The position numbers and the translations under genes were made by a program. A stretch of 64,000 nucleotides of DNA from Thioclava nitratireducens. GTDB taxonomy: Bacteria; Pseudomonadota; Alphaproteobacteria; Rhodobacterales; Rhodobacteraceae. Positions 37,481 to 47,045 of the stretch are shown here, one piece after another. The notes under the pieces were generated by a model. The model searched no databases. It was not told where the DNA came from and saw nothing but the letters and a program-made list of their open reading frames with translations. The number at the start of each line of letters is the position of its first letter. Position 1 is the first letter of the stretch. The stretch spans positions 2,963,501-3,027,500 of the forward strand of contig NZ_CP019437.1 of the NCBI RefSeq assembly GCF_001940525.2. The letters are read 5' to 3'.

Positions 37481-38776
37481 ATGGCAGACAACTCGAAGAC
37501 CGCCACGCTCTCGCTTGACGGACAAACCTATGAGCTTCCCGTGCTCTCGCCCTCGGCTGGTCCCGACGTGCTCGATATCCGCAAGCTCTATGGCCAAGCC
37601 GACGTCTTCACCTACGATCCGGGCTTCACCTCGACCGCAGCCTGCGAATCCAAGATCACCTTCATCGACGGTGCCAAGGGTGAGCTGCTGTATCGTGGCT
37701 ATCCGATCGACCAACTCGCGTCGAAGTCGCATTACCTCGAAGTGTGCTACCTGCTGCTCTACGGGGAACTGCCGACCAAGGCGCAGATGGAAGATTTCGA
37801 GTTCCGCGTGACGCGTCACACGATGATCCACGAGCAGATGAAGCAGTTCTTCCAGGGCTTCCGCCGTGACAGCCACCCGATGGCGACCATGGTCGGCGTC
37901 GTGGGCGCGCTGTCGGCCTTCTATCACGACAGCCTCGACATTTCGGACCCGTGGCAACGCGAAGTCGCCTCGATCCGCCTGATCGCGAAACTGCCGACGA
38001 TCGCCGCGATGGCCTACAAGTATTCGATCGGTCAGCCCTTCGTCTATCCGAAGAACGAGCTGAGCTACGCCGAGAACTTCCTGCACATGTGCTTCTCGGT
38101 CCCGGCCGAAGACTACAAGATCGAGCCTGCGCTGGCCCGTGCGATGGACCGGATTTTCACGCTCCATGCCGATCACGAGCAGAACGCCTCGACCTCGACC
38201 GTGCGTCTGGCGGGCTCCTCGGGCGCGAACCCGTTCGCATGTATCGCGGCCGGCATCGCCTGCCTCTGGGGCCCCGCCCACGGCGGCGCCAACCAAGCCT
38301 GCCTCGAGATGCTGCGCGAAATCGGCACCGTCGACCAGATCCCGGAATACATCAAGCGCGCCAAGGACAAGGACGATCCCTTCCGCCTGATGGGCTTCGG
38401 TCACCGCGTCTACAAGAACTTCGACCCGCGCGCGAAGGTCATGAAGGAATCGGCAGACGAGGTGCTCGACCTGCTCGGCATCCACGACAACGAGACGCTT
38501 CAGGTCGCCAAGGAACTGGAGAAGATCGCTCTGGAGGACGAATATTTCGTCTCCAAGAAGCTCTATCCGAACGTCGACTTCTACTCGGGCATCATCCTCG
38601 AGGCGATGGGCTTCCCGACCTCGATGTTCACCCCGATCTTCGCGCTGTCGCGCACCGTCGGCTGGATCTCGCAGTGGAAAGAGATGATCGAGGATCCGAC
38701 CGGCAAGATCGGTCGCCCGCGTCAGCTCTATACCGGCGCGACCTACCGCGATTACGTCGATCTCGAGAAGCGCTGA
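37481..38776 (+). CDS. gltA: Citrate synthase (type I hexameric)
   Basis: The 431-residue enzyme condenses oxaloacetate and acetyl-CoA at the head of the TCA cycle. Catalytic residues lie in [16 protein letters not shown] (His), [11 protein letters not shown] (His) and [11 protein letters not shown] / VDFYSGI (Asp region is in FDPRAKVMK context); the motif [16 protein letters not shown] is diagnostic. The N-terminal beta-rich extension is typical of Gram-negative NADH-sensitive enzymes. A clear terminator follows. Confidence 0.97.
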   Translation: MADNSKTATLSLDGQTYELPVLSPSAGPDVLDIRKLYGQADVFTYDPGFTSTAACESKITFIDGAKGELLYRGYPIDQLASKSHYLEVCYLLLYGELPTKAQMEDFEFRVTRHTMIHEQMKQFFQGFRRDSHPMATMVGVVGALSAFYHDSLDISDPWQREVASIRLIAKLPTIAAMAYKYSIGQPFVYPKNELSYAENFLHMCFSVPAEDYKIEPALARAMDRIFTLHADHEQNASTSTVRLAGSSGANPFACIAAGIACLWGPAHGGANQACLEMLREIGTVDQIPEYIKRAKDKDDPFRLMGFGHRVYKNFDPRAKVMKESADEVLDLLGIHDNETLQVAKELEKIALEDEYFVSKKLYPNVDFYSGIILEAMGFPTSMFTPIFALSRTVGWISQWKEMIEDPTGKIGRPRQLYTGATYRDYVDLEKR

Positions 38777-38794
38777 GCATAGACCAGATCATTG

Positions 38795-38826
38795 CGGGCC
38801 GGAGGGGAAACCTTCCGGCCCGTTTT
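38795..38826 (+). terminator. gltA terminator
   Basis: CGGGCCGGAGG pairs with CCTTCCGGCCCG (one bulge) around a short loop and is followed by TTTT, 18 bases after the citrate synthase stop. Confidence 0.8.
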
Positions 38827-38875
38827 CCATTCTGCTACCCCGGTGACAGGGGACGGCGCCCCGCTTGGCTGCGCC

Positions 38876-38912
38876 GGCCTCCCCCCGGGATAATCACGAA
38901 AGAGCGAAGACA
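38876..38912 (+). repeat. Dispersed intergenic repeat unit abutting the DUF1284 gene
   Basis: The unit reads GGCCTCCCCCCGGGATAATC then ACGAAAGAGCGAAGAC, a diverged copy of the repeat at 33732. Its AAGAGCGAAG end lies directly before the likely start of the DUF1284 gene. Confidence 0.5.
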
Positions 38913-38923
38913 TAGCTGACCGT

Positions 38924-39328
38924 CTGACATACCGCCCGCATCATTTTCTCTGCTCGCTCGGGTTCGTGGGGAAGGGATATTCGGATGCCTTCACTGCGAA
39001 CATGACCGAAATCGTCGAGGGGCGACTGCGGCGTGCGGAAGGGGCGGCGGTGGAGATCGAAGTGGTGGGCGCGGCCGATGACATCTGCGGTCCCTGCCCG
39101 TCGCGGCGCGGGTCCGGTTGCACCGGGCAGGCGAAGATCGACCGGCTGGATGCAGCCCATGCGAAGGCATTGGGAATTGCGCCGGGCGATGTGCTCAGCT
39201 GGGGCGAGGCGCTGGAGCGGATGGCCGCCCTGCCCGCCGATGTCCACCAGACGATCTGCGCCGAGTGCCAATGGCTGAGCGAGGGCATGTGCGAAGCCGC
39301 TCTCGCTCGGCTTCAGGGCAAAGCGTAA
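38924..39328 (+). CDS. DUF1284 cysteine-rich protein
   Basis: The family normally opens with an RPHHxLC motif, and here that motif (TYRPHHFLCSLGFVGKGYS) lies upstream of the first conventional start, GTG 38966. The only in-frame candidate before it is a CTG at 38924, giving 134 residues; from GTG it would be 120 and lose the motif. Further cysteines at DDICGPCPSRRGSGCTG and TICAECQW...GMCEAAL suggest metal or Fe-S binding. The function of DUF1284 is unknown. Either CTG initiation is used or a promoter/start change has damaged the gene, because the dispersed repeat sits immediately upstream. Confidence 0.7.
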   Translation: MTYRPHHFLCSLGFVGKGYSDAFTANMTEIVEGRLRRAEGAAVEIEVVGAADDICGPCPSRRGSGCTGQAKIDRLDAAHAKALGIAPGDVLSWGEALERMAALPADVHQTICAECQWLSEGMCEAALARLQGKA

Positions 39329-39551
39329 CGCCATTCCCAGCCGGGGGCAGCGCTTCGATTTCGAGGCAGGGTCCCGCCGCGTCTGCGCGGCGCCGACCAG
39401 TTGCCCGCGACGGCGAGTGGCGCAGCCGCCATTGCGCAGCATTGCTAAGCGGGCCGACTCGCCCGCGCGCAAATTCGCAAATCATCGGGAGAGGCGCGGA
39501 TCGTGCATCTGACGCTTGCGCGAAGGCGGGCGTGGTGGCAAGAAACGCGCC

Positions 39552-40226
39552 ATGAGCACGGATCAGACCCAAGACCCTTCGCAGGGCAAGAAACTGGCGC
39601 TAGTCACCGGCGCTTCGCGTGGCCTCGGCGGGGCGATTGCAGAGGCCTTGGCCGAAGACGGCTGGCATATCATGGCCGTCGCGCGGACCACCGGCGCGCT
39701 GGAAGAACTCGACGACCGGATTCAGGCGAAGGGCGGCACCGCTTCGCTCGGCCCGCTGGACGTGACCGACCCCGATCAGATGGCGCATCTCGCGCAGTCG
39801 ATCGGCGCGCGCTGGGGCGGGCTCGATCTCTGGGTGCATACCGCGATCCATGCCGCGCCGCTCTCGCCGACGGGGCATATCGACGCCAAGGAACTGGCCA
39901 ATTCGGTCAAGGTGAACGTGAACGCGACCGCGCAGCTGATCGGGCTGATCGAGCCGCTGCTGCTCGCCCGCCAAGGCACCGCGCTGGCCTTCGACGATCC
40001 GCGTGCGGGCCAGAAATTCTTCGGCATCTACGGGGCGACGAAAGCGGCACAGATGGCGATGCTGCGCTCGTGGCAGGCGGAGACCGTGAAGATCGGGCCG
40101 CGCGTGGTCATCGCCGAGCCTGCGCCGATGGCGACCGCCTTGCGCGGGCGGTTCTTCCCCGGCGAGGATCGCGACGCTCTCGCCGATCGCCATGCCGAAG
40201 CACGGCGTATCCTCGACACGCTCTGA
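39552..40226 (+). CDS. SDR-family oxidoreductase
   Basis: From the ATG at 39552 (MSTDQTQDPS) the product is 224 residues. It has the nucleotide-binding motif LALVTGASRGLGGAIAEAL, an interior WVHTAIHAA in place of the usual NNAG, and the catalytic YGATK (Tyr-x3-Lys). It reduces or oxidises an unidentified carbonyl/alcohol with NAD(P). The NNAG substitution and short length make it an atypical member. The gap 39329-39551 before it shows nothing I can assign. Confidence 0.88.
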   Translation: MSTDQTQDPSQGKKLALVTGASRGLGGAIAEALAEDGWHIMAVARTTGALEELDDRIQAKGGTASLGPLDVTDPDQMAHLAQSIGARWGGLDLWVHTAIHAAPLSPTGHIDAKELANSVKVNVNATAQLIGLIEPLLLARQGTALAFDDPRAGQKFFGIYGATKAAQMAMLRSWQAETVKIGPRVVIAEPAPMATALRGRFFPGEDRDALADRHAEARRILDTL

Positions 40227-40361
40227 CGCCCCGGCCAAACGCCGCGGACCGCTTGGCCTGCGGCGCTTTGGCGACACATCCAGGCTGTTGCCTGCCCCCG
40301 CTTTACCCTTCATCCACTGCAAGGTAAGCATCGGGTGACGCGACGGGGAACTGGGGGCAAC

Positions 40362-41147
40362 ATGCGTATTCTCATCACCAATGACGACGGCATCGACGCG
40401 CCGGGTCTGGCCGTTCTTCTCGAGATCGCCGAAGAACTCGCAGGTCCCGATGGCGAGGTCTGGACGGTCGCGCCCGCCTTCGAGCAATCGGGCGTGGGCC
40501 ATTGCATCTCCTACACCCGGCCGATGATGATCTCGAAGCTGGCAGAGCGCCGTTTCGCAGCCGAAGGCAGCCCCGCCGACTGCGTGATGGCCGGGCTTTA
40601 CGACGTGCTGGAAGGGCAGCGGCCCGATCTGGTGCTCTCGGGCGTGAACCGGGGCAACAACTCCGCCGACAACGCGCTCTATTCCGGCACGTTGGGCGGT
40701 GCGATGGAGGCGGCGCTGCAAGGCGTACCCGCGATCGCCCTGTCGCAATTCATCGGACCCGACGTCTTCAATGCCCCCGACATGTTCGAGGCGGCGCGGG
40801 TGCATGGCGCGGGGCTCGTGCGCAAGCTCCTCGATCAGGGCATCTGGGACGATGGCGATTACCGGGTGTTCTACAATGTCAATTTCCCGCCGGTGCTGGC
40901 AGCCGACGTCAAGGGCCACAAGGTCGCCGCCCAAGGCTTCCGCAAGGATTGCTTCTTCTCGACCGAGGCGCACCACGCGCCCTCGGGGCGGCGCTTCCTG
41001 TGGATCAAGGGTGGCCCGCAGCATACGCCGACGCAGCCGGGCACCGATGCCGCCGTCAACCTCGACGGCTATATCTCGGTCACGCCGATGCGCGCCGATC
41101 TGACGGCGCATGACGTGATCGCCGATCTGGAGGCCCGTCTGGGATGA
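40362..41147 (+). CDS. surE: 5'/3'-nucleotidase SurE
   Basis: From the ATG at 40362 the product is 261 residues. The metal site opens with [15 protein letters not shown], and the catalytic core has [20 protein letters not shown] and [17 protein letters not shown]. SurE dephosphorylates nucleoside monophosphates and is linked to stationary-phase survival. It overlaps pcm by 4 bases, and nlpD follows, matching the classical surE-pcm-nlpD order, without the rpoS that follows in gammaproteobacteria. Confidence 0.96.
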   Translation: MRILITNDDGIDAPGLAVLLEIAEELAGPDGEVWTVAPAFEQSGVGHCISYTRPMMISKLAERRFAAEGSPADCVMAGLYDVLEGQRPDLVLSGVNRGNNSADNALYSGTLGGAMEAALQGVPAIALSQFIGPDVFNAPDMFEAARVHGAGLVRKLLDQGIWDDGDYRVFYNVNFPPVLAADVKGHKVAAQGFRKDCFFSTEAHHAPSGRRFLWIKGGPQHTPTQPGTDAAVNLDGYISVTPMRADLTAHDVIADLEARLG

Positions 41148-41800
41148 GCGAGGATGCGGAAGAGGATCTGGCCGAGCGCAAGATGCGGTTCCTCTTCGCA
41201 CTGCGCTCCAAGGGCGTGACCGACGCGCGCACGCTGCACGCGATGGAGGGGATCGACCGCGGCCAGTTTGTGCGCGGTATCTTCGCCGATCGTGCCTATG
41301 AGGACATGCCCCTGCCGATCGCCTGCGGACAGACCATCTCGCAACCTTCGATCGTGGGGCTGATGACCCAGGCCGCGGATGTCGGCTCGCGCGATACCGT
41401 GCTCGAGATCGGCACCGGATCGGGCTATCAGGCAGCCATCCTGAGTCAGCTCGCCCGACGGGTCTACACGGTGGATCGCCACAAGCGCCTCGTGCGCGAG
41501 GCCGAGGGCGTCTTCACGGCGCTGCGGCTCACCAATATCGTTGCGATTTCCGGCGACGGCTCGCATGGGCTGCCCGATCAGGCGCCCTTTGATCGAATCA
41601 TCGTGACTGCCGCCGCGGAAGACCCTCCCGGGCCGCTCTTGGCCCAGCTGAAGATCGGGGGTATCATGGTTCTGCCCGTGGGCCAGTCGGACACGGTGCA
41701 AAGCCTGATCCGGGTGCGCCGGCTCGAGACGGGCTTCGATTACGAAGAATTGCGTCCGGTGCGCTTCGTCCCCCTTGTAGAGGGCGTGGCAAACGACTGA
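41144..41800 (+). CDS. pcm: Protein-L-isoaspartate O-methyltransferase
   Basis: The 218-residue enzyme methylates isoaspartyl residues so that damaged proteins can be repaired. The AdoMet-binding motif is [19 protein letters not shown], followed by [10 protein letters not shown] and the PIMT-specific [17 protein letters not shown]. It overlaps surE at ATGA. Confidence 0.95.
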   Translation: MSEDAEEDLAERKMRFLFALRSKGVTDARTLHAMEGIDRGQFVRGIFADRAYEDMPLPIACGQTISQPSIVGLMTQAADVGSRDTVLEIGTGSGYQAAILSQLARRVYTVDRHKRLVREAEGVFTALRLTNIVAISGDGSHGLPDQAPFDRIIVTAAAEDPPGPLLAQLKIGGIMVLPVGQSDTVQSLIRVRRLETGFDYEELRPVRFVPLVEGVAND

Positions 41801-41854
41801 GTGGCAGGCAAGAACGGACCCCGTAGAGGTCTGAGAGACAGTGAGGACGAGCGG

Positions 41855-43048
41855 ATGGCAACGAAGAATTCCCGGCTGCGGCTGATCCTGGCAGGTGGAG
41901 TCGCGCTGACGGCGCTGGCCGCCTGTAACCCGAACGGGTTCGATCTGGACATGCGCGGCTACGGCAATGGCGGGCTCGACACGAGCGCGGCTGCCCGGCA
42001 GGCCGTACAGGATCGCCCGCGCCCGAATGCGCAGGGCATCATCACCTACCCGAATTATCAGGTCGTCGTGGCGCGCCGCGGCGATACGGTCAACTCCGTC
42101 GCACAACGCATCGGCACCGATCCCGGCGCGCTGGCCCGCTATAACGCGGTCGCGCCCGACGCGGTGCTGAACGCGGGCGAAGTGCTGGCCCTGCCCAACA
42201 AGGTCGCGACGACAGCCGGCACCGCGGCGCCGGGCAATTCCAGTGCACTGACCTCGGAGACGATCGACATCACCTCGCTCGCGTCGAACGCGATCGACAA
42301 GGCGCAGGCGAACCAGCCCGCGAAGGCGACCCCGGCTTCGGCCCCGGTCTCCACAACCAGCCCCGAGCCGATCCGCCACAAGGTGGCGCGTGGCGAGACC
42401 GCCTACTCCATCGCGCGCTACTATTCGGTGCCGGTGAAGGCACTGGCCGAATGGAACGGGCTACCCAACGATCTACGCGTGCGTGAAGGTCAGATGCTGA
42501 TCATCCCGGTCGCCTCCGGCCGCCAACCTCCGAAGGTCGAGACCGCTACGGCTACGACGGCGCCCGGCACCGGCTCGCCGACCCCGGTGCCGCCCTCCGC
42601 GGCAGAGCCCCTGCCCGACAAGACGCCGCCGAAGGCCTCCGAGCCGGTCAAGACGCAGACCCCGGACATGAGCACCGATCGCACCAAGGCGTCGGACACG
42701 TCGAAGATGATGATGCCGGTTCCCGGCTCGATCATCCGCCCCTACAAGAAGGGCAAGAACGACGGTGTCGATATCTCCGCGTCGGCCGGAACTGCGGTCA
42801 AAGCCGCCGAGAGCGGCACCGTACTGCTGATCAGCCAGGACACCGACGATGTCGCCTTCCTCGCGATCAAGCATCCCGACAATCTGGTGACGGTCTATTA
42901 CAACGTGACCGGCATCACGGTGAAGAAAGGCGCGAGCGTCAAGCGCGGCCAGACCATCGCGAAGGTCGCGTCCGGCGATCAGGGCTATCTGCATTTCGAG
43001 GTCCGCAAGGGGATCGATTCCGTCGATCCGATGCCGTATCTCAACTGA
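41855..43048 (+). CDS. nlpD: LysM and degenerate LytM (M23) lipoprotein, NlpD-like amidase activator
   Basis: From the ATG at 41855 the product is 397 residues with lipobox LTALAAC. It has two LysM domains for peptidoglycan binding (VVVARRGDTVNSVAQRIG and HKVARGETAYSIARYYSV), a Pro/Thr-rich linker and a C-terminal LytM domain. The zinc ligands of active M23 peptidases are replaced: the HxxxD site is NDGVD, the usual YxHL site is VYYNV, and the final HLH is YLH. This marks it as a non-catalytic NlpD/EnvC-type activator of cell-division amidases rather than an endopeptidase. The location after pcm supports NlpD. Confidence 0.92.
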   Translation: MATKNSRLRLILAGGVALTALAACNPNGFDLDMRGYGNGGLDTSAAARQAVQDRPRPNAQGIITYPNYQVVVARRGDTVNSVAQRIGTDPGALARYNAVAPDAVLNAGEVLALPNKVATTAGTAAPGNSSALTSETIDITSLASNAIDKAQANQPAKATPASAPVSTTSPEPIRHKVARGETAYSIARYYSVPVKALAEWNGLPNDLRVREGQMLIIPVASGRQPPKVETATATTAPGTGSPTPVPPSAAEPLPDKTPPKASEPVKTQTPDMSTDRTKASDTSKMMMPVPGSIIRPYKKGKNDGVDISASAGTAVKAAESGTVLLISQDTDDVAFLAIKHPDNLVTVYYNVTGITVKKGASVKRGQTIAKVASGDQGYLHFEVRKGIDSVDPMPYLN

Positions 43049-43052
43049 TCTT

Positions 43053-43088
43053 GCGCGGCGGGCCGGAGATATTCCGGTCCGCCCGCGC
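43053..43088. terminator. Bidirectional terminator between nlpD and the Lrp-type gene
   Basis: A ~15-bp stem, GCGCGGCGGGCCGGA against TCCGGTCCGCCCGCGC with one bulge and one mismatch, spans nearly the whole gap between the two convergent genes. Confidence 0.6.
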
Positions 43089-43098
43089 CCCTGCCCGC

Positions 43099-43524
43099 CT
43101 AGCCCGCAACAGGCGCGAGCAGCAGACAGCTCTCGCTGTTGAGCACCCCCGGAATTTCCCGAATATCGCGCAAGGCCCGGTCGAACTCGCCCAGAGTCTC
43201 GGCCCGGATTTCCGCCACCAGATCCCAGTTTCCATTGGTCGCGAAAACCGTCGTGACCTCCGGGATCCGGTGCAGCGCCCGGATCACAGCGCGCGACATC
43301 TTGCCCTGTAACTCGACCAGCGTGATCGCACGCACCTGCCCCTCGACATCGGTCTCGGTCTCGATGGTAAAGCGCCGGATCTGCCCCGAAGCCACCAGCG
43401 CCTCCAGCCGGGCGCGTGCTGTGGTGCGCGACACTCCCACCTGCAGCGCAAGATCAGTCACCGAGAGCCGCGCGTCCGCCCGCAATGCGGTCAGGATCGC
43501 GCGGTCCGTATCGTCGAGCTGCAT
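43099..43524 (-). CDS. Lrp/AsnC-family transcriptional regulator
   Basis: From the ATG at 43524 (MQLDDTDRAI) the product is 141 residues: an N-terminal HTH (LDDTDRAILTALRADARLS and GVSRTTARARLEALVASGQI) and the RAM ligand-binding domain (AITLVELQGKMSRAVIRAL ... VTTVFATNGNWDLVAEI). It is divergent from the arginase gene, and an inverted repeat sits in the gap, so it most likely activates arginase and ornithine cyclodeaminase genes in response to arginine or ornithine, as PutR/ArgP-like Lrp members do nearby genes. The effector is inferred. Confidence 0.94.
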   Translation of the reverse strand: MQLDDTDRAILTALRADARLSVTDLALQVGVSRTTARARLEALVASGQIRRFTIETETDVEGQVRAITLVELQGKMSRAVIRALHRIPEVTTVFATNGNWDLVAEIRAETLGEFDRALRDIREIPGVLNSESCLLLAPVAG

Positions 43525-43535
43525 CGCCCCTCCGT

Positions 43536-43566
43536 TTTGATCAATCAATTAGCCAAACTGATCAAA
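43536..43566. promoter_or_regulatory. Inverted repeat, probable Lrp-type operator
   Basis: TTTGATCA (43536-43543) and TGATCAAA (43559-43566) form a perfect 8-bp inverted repeat with a 15-base A/T-rich spacer, in the divergent gap between the Lrp-type gene and the arginase gene. This fits the long, A/T-rich sites of Lrp/AsnC regulators. Confidence 0.55.
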
Positions 43567-43645
43567 TTTAGTTCCGATTTGCGCAAATTGACAAGCGAAA
43601 CCTCTGCGCCATTTCGTCAGACTGAGTCCAACAAGGGAGATCACG

Positions 43646-44572
43646 ATGACACGCACAGTATCGATTCTGGGCGCGCCTATTCAAACTGGCGCTTCGCAAC
43701 CCGGCTGCATCATGGGACCGGCCAGCCTGCGCATCGCCGGGCTGGGCGACATCCTGACCGAGCTGGGCTGGGAGGTGAACGATCTGGGCGACCTGTCGAT
43801 CCCGGCGCAAGACCCTGTGCCGCACAAGAACCCCGCGATCCACGATCTGGCCGAGACCCGCGCCTGGATCGAGGCGTTGTCGGACGCAGCCTTCGACGCC
43901 GCGCAGAAGCACGACCGCCCGATCTTCATCGGTGGCGACCACGCGCTGGCTGCCGGCACGCTGAGCGGGCTGGCACGTCATGCGAAAACCCAGGATCGCC
44001 CGCTTTTCGTTCTGTGGCTCGATGCCCACCCGGACCTGCACACGCTGGAAACCACGACCAGCGGCAACCTGCATGGCACGCCCGTGGCCTACGTCACGGG
44101 ACAGCCGGATTTCGAGGCCTTCCCGCCGCTGGAAGCCAGCATTGATCCCAAGAACTTCTGCATGATGGGCATCCGCTCTGTCGATCCGGCAGAGCGCGAG
44201 CGCATCAAGCAGATCGGCTTGGAAGTCCATGACATGCGTGCCATCGACGAGACCGGCGTGCTGGCTCCGCTGCGCGCCTTCCTTGACCGCGTGCGCAAAG
44301 CCAACGGCCTTCTGCATGTCAGCTTCGACGTCGATTTCCTAGACCCCGGGATCGCGCCAGCCGTGGGCACGACCGTGCCGGGCGGCGCCACGTTCCGCGA
44401 GGCGCATCTGATCATGGAAGAGGTCGGCGACAGCGACCTCGTCACTTCGCTCGACATTGTCGAGCTTAACCCCTTCCTCGACGAACGCGGCCGAACGGCG
44501 AAACTGCTGTGCGACCTCGCGGCCAGCCTCTTCGGCCGCCGCGTTCTTGACCGCATGACACGGAGTTTTTGA
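43646..44572 (+). CDS. rocF: Arginase
   Basis: The 308-residue manganese enzyme hydrolyses arginine to ornithine and urea. The binuclear Mn motifs are all visible: FIGGDHALAAGT, LWLDAHPDLHT and SFDVDFLDPGIAPAVGT, as is GNLHGTPVAYVTG for substrate binding. Its stop and the ornithine cyclodeaminase ATG overlap by one base (TTTTTGATG), so the two steps are made in a coupled way. Confidence 0.95.
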   Translation: MTRTVSILGAPIQTGASQPGCIMGPASLRIAGLGDILTELGWEVNDLGDLSIPAQDPVPHKNPAIHDLAETRAWIEALSDAAFDAAQKHDRPIFIGGDHALAAGTLSGLARHAKTQDRPLFVLWLDAHPDLHTLETTTSGNLHGTPVAYVTGQPDFEAFPPLEASIDPKNFCMMGIRSVDPAERERIKQIGLEVHDMRAIDETGVLAPLRAFLDRVRKANGLLHVSFDVDFLDPGIAPAVGTTVPGGATFREAHLIMEEVGDSDLVTSLDIVELNPFLDERGRTAKLLCDLAASLFGRRVLDRMTRSF

Positions 44573-45627
44573 TGGACAAGTCCCCGCTCGCCCCCTCCGA
44601 ACTGGCCTTCGTGCCCTTCGTTTCCGTCGCCAACATGATGAAGCTGGTGAACGAGATCGGCCCCGAACAGGTGATGCGCGACCTCGCCGCCTATATCGAA
44701 GAGGATTTCCGCCGCTGGCCGGATTTCGACAAGACGCCGCGCGTCGCGAGCCATTCTGCGGAGGGCGTGATCGAGTTGATGCCGACCGCGGATAGCGAAA
44801 ATTACGGTTTCAAATACGTCAACGGGCACCCCAAGAACGGCCGCACCGGGCACCAGACCGTGACGGCGTTCGGTGTGCTGTCCTCGGTCGCGACGGGCTA
44901 TCCGCTGCTGATGACCGAGATGACGATACTGACCGCACTGCGCACCGCCGCCACCTCGGCGCTGGTGGGCAAATACCTCGCCCCGAAAGGCGCGACGGTG
45001 ATGGGCATGATCGGCAATGGCGCGCAATGCGAGTTTCAGGCGCTGGCCTTCCGCGCGATCTGCGGCATCGACACATTGCGGCTTTACGACATCGACCCGA
45101 GCGCGACCGAGAAAGCCGCGAAGAACCTGATCGCGCAGGGGTTCAACGTCACCAAATGCCGCTCCGGCGAGGAAGCGGTCGAAGGCGCGCAGGTCATCAC
45201 CACCTGCACCGCCGACAAGCAATATGCGACGATCCTGACCGACAACATGGTCGGCTCGGGCGTCCACATCAACGCGATCGGCGGCGACTGCCCCGGCAAG
45301 ACCGAACTGCATCGCGACATCCTCACCCGCTCGGAGATTTTTGTCGAATACCCGCCGCAGACCCGCATCGAGGGCGAGATTCAGGCGCTCGACGAGGATC
45401 ACCCGGTGACCGAACTGTGGAAGGTCATGCGCGGTGAGGCCGAGGGCCGCAGCGACGCGAAACAGATCACGCTGTTCGATAGCGTGGGCTTCGCGATCGA
45501 GGATTTCAGCGCGCTGCGCTACATCCATGACCGCGTGAAGGGTGGCGATTATGCGCAGATGCTCGATCTTATGGCAGACCCCGACGATCCGCGCGATTTG
45601 TTCGGGATGCTGACGCGGGCGGGCTGA
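44572..45627 (+). CDS. Ornithine cyclodeaminase
   Basis: The 351-residue NAD-dependent enzyme of the mu-crystallin family converts ornithine directly to proline and ammonia. Motifs are MTEMTILTALRTAATSAL, GMIGNGAQCEFQALAF for the Rossmann fold, LYDIDPSATEKAAKNL and VGSGVHINAIGGDCPGKTEL with the catalytic aspartate region. Together with the preceding arginase it gives a two-step arginine-to-proline route. Alanine dehydrogenase or ketimine reductase is a less likely alternative given this context. Confidence 0.93.
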   Translation: MDKSPLAPSELAFVPFVSVANMMKLVNEIGPEQVMRDLAAYIEEDFRRWPDFDKTPRVASHSAEGVIELMPTADSENYGFKYVNGHPKNGRTGHQTVTAFGVLSSVATGYPLLMTEMTILTALRTAATSALVGKYLAPKGATVMGMIGNGAQCEFQALAFRAICGIDTLRLYDIDPSATEKAAKNLIAQGFNVTKCRSGEEAVEGAQVITTCTADKQYATILTDNMVGSGVHINAIGGDCPGKTELHRDILTRSEIFVEYPPQTRIEGEIQALDEDHPVTELWKVMRGEAEGRSDAKQITLFDSVGFAIEDFSALRYIHDRVKGGDYAQMLDLMADPDDPRDLFGMLTRAG

Positions 45628-45695
45628 GCCCGCTTGCGCTTGACGCGCGCGCGTGGCACCGAAAGCGAAACGCCCCTTTCAGACGAGAGCGCGAC

Positions 45696-47006
45696 ATGAC
45701 CGACAAGACCCACCCCTATGCGGGCGACGGCAGACACACCGACAGCTACTACGCGGCTTCGGCCAACCCGGCCCCGCTCCGTCCGGAACTGGAAGGCGCG
45801 GTGGAGGCCGATATCTGCGTCGTGGGCGCGGGCTTTTCGGGCCTCTCGGCCGCGCTGCATCTGGCCGAAAAGGGCTATAGCGTCACCGTCGTGGAAGGCG
45901 CACGCATCGGCTGGGGCGCTTCGGGCCGCAATGGCGGTCAGGTCGTCAACGGGCTGAACGCGAGCCTCGACGTGATCGAGAGCCGCTACGGACAGGACAC
46001 CGCGAATTTCGTCGCCGGTCTGGTGATGGAAGGCGGCGACATCATCCGCGAGCGCGTCGCGACCTACGACATCCAATGCGACCTGAAGCCCGGCAACGTC
46101 TTCGCGGGGCTCACCGGCAAGCATATGCAGGAGCTGGAAGCGCGCTGGAAACTCTGGCGCAGCTACGGCATCGAAAGCCAGGAGATGCTGAGCCGCGAGC
46201 AGATGCGCGAGCACGCGGCTTCCGACCTCTATGCGGGCGGCATGATCGACCACAAGGGCGGCCATCTGCATCCGCTGAACCTCGCGCTTGGCGAGGCGGC
46301 GGCGGTCGAGAAAATGGGCGGCACGATCTACGAGATGTCCCCCGTCAATTTCGTCGACACCGAAGCCACGCGCCCGGTGATCAGGACCGCGAAGGGGCAG
46401 ATCACCGCGAAGACGCTGGTTCTGTGCGGCAACGCCTATCTCGGCCATGTCGTGCCCACGCTGGAGCGCCGTGTGATGCCCGTCTCGACGCAGGTGATGG
46501 CGACCGAGCCGCTGGGCGAGGCCAAGGCACGCGAATTGATGCCGTCAGATGTCTGCATCGAGGACGTTCGCTACATCCTCGACTATTACCGCATGTCCGC
46601 CGACAACCGCCTGCTGTTTGGCGGCGGCACAGTCTATGGCGGGGCAGACCCGAAAGACATCAAGGCGAAGCTCTGGAAGAACCTCGAGAAAGTCTTCCCG
46701 CAGCTCAAAGGCACCAAGATCGACTACGCGTGGTCGGGCAATTTCGCGCTCTCGTTCAGCCGCGTGCCGCAGATGGGACGGATCGGGCAGAACACCTATT
46801 TCGCGCATGGCTACTCGGGGCATGGCGTGACCGGCTCGCATACTTTCGGGCGCATCCTGTCGGAGGCGATCAACGGCGACCTGACCCGGTTCGATACGTT
46901 CGCGAAACTGCCGTGGATTCCGTTTCCCGGCGGGCGCACTTTCCGCGTGCCCTACTCCGTCGCGGGGTCGTGGTGGTATGCTCTGCGCGATCGGCTGGGG
47001 GTGTAA
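45696..47006 (+). CDS. FAD-dependent amine oxidoreductase, PuuB/OrdL-like
   Basis: The 436-residue DAO-family flavoenzyme has an N-terminal extension typical of gamma-glutamylputrescine oxidase (THPYAGDGRHTDSYYAASA), the dinucleotide fold DICVVGAGFSGLSAALHLAEKG, GWGASGRNGGQVVNG, and a C-terminal GYSGHGVTGSHTFGRIL. It probably oxidises gamma-glutamylputrescine or a similar amine. Following arginase and ornithine cyclodeaminase it fits a polyamine/arginine catabolism unit, although there are no puuA, puuC or puuD genes here. Confidence 0.9.
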   Translation: MTDKTHPYAGDGRHTDSYYAASANPAPLRPELEGAVEADICVVGAGFSGLSAALHLAEKGYSVTVVEGARIGWGASGRNGGQVVNGLNASLDVIESRYGQDTANFVAGLVMEGGDIIRERVATYDIQCDLKPGNVFAGLTGKHMQELEARWKLWRSYGIESQEMLSREQMREHAASDLYAGGMIDHKGGHLHPLNLALGEAAAVEKMGGTIYEMSPVNFVDTEATRPVIRTAKGQITAKTLVLCGNAYLGHVVPTLERRVMPVSTQVMATEPLGEAKARELMPSDVCIEDVRYILDYYRMSADNRLLFGGGTVYGGADPKDIKAKLWKNLEKVFPQLKGTKIDYAWSGNFALSFSRVPQMGRIGQNTYFAHGYSGHGVTGSHTFGRILSEAINGDLTRFDTFAKLPWIPFPGGRTFRVPYSVAGSWWYALRDRLGV

Positions 47007-47045
47007 GCCCCCTACCCGCGCCTTGGACGATGCGGAGGGACGCGC

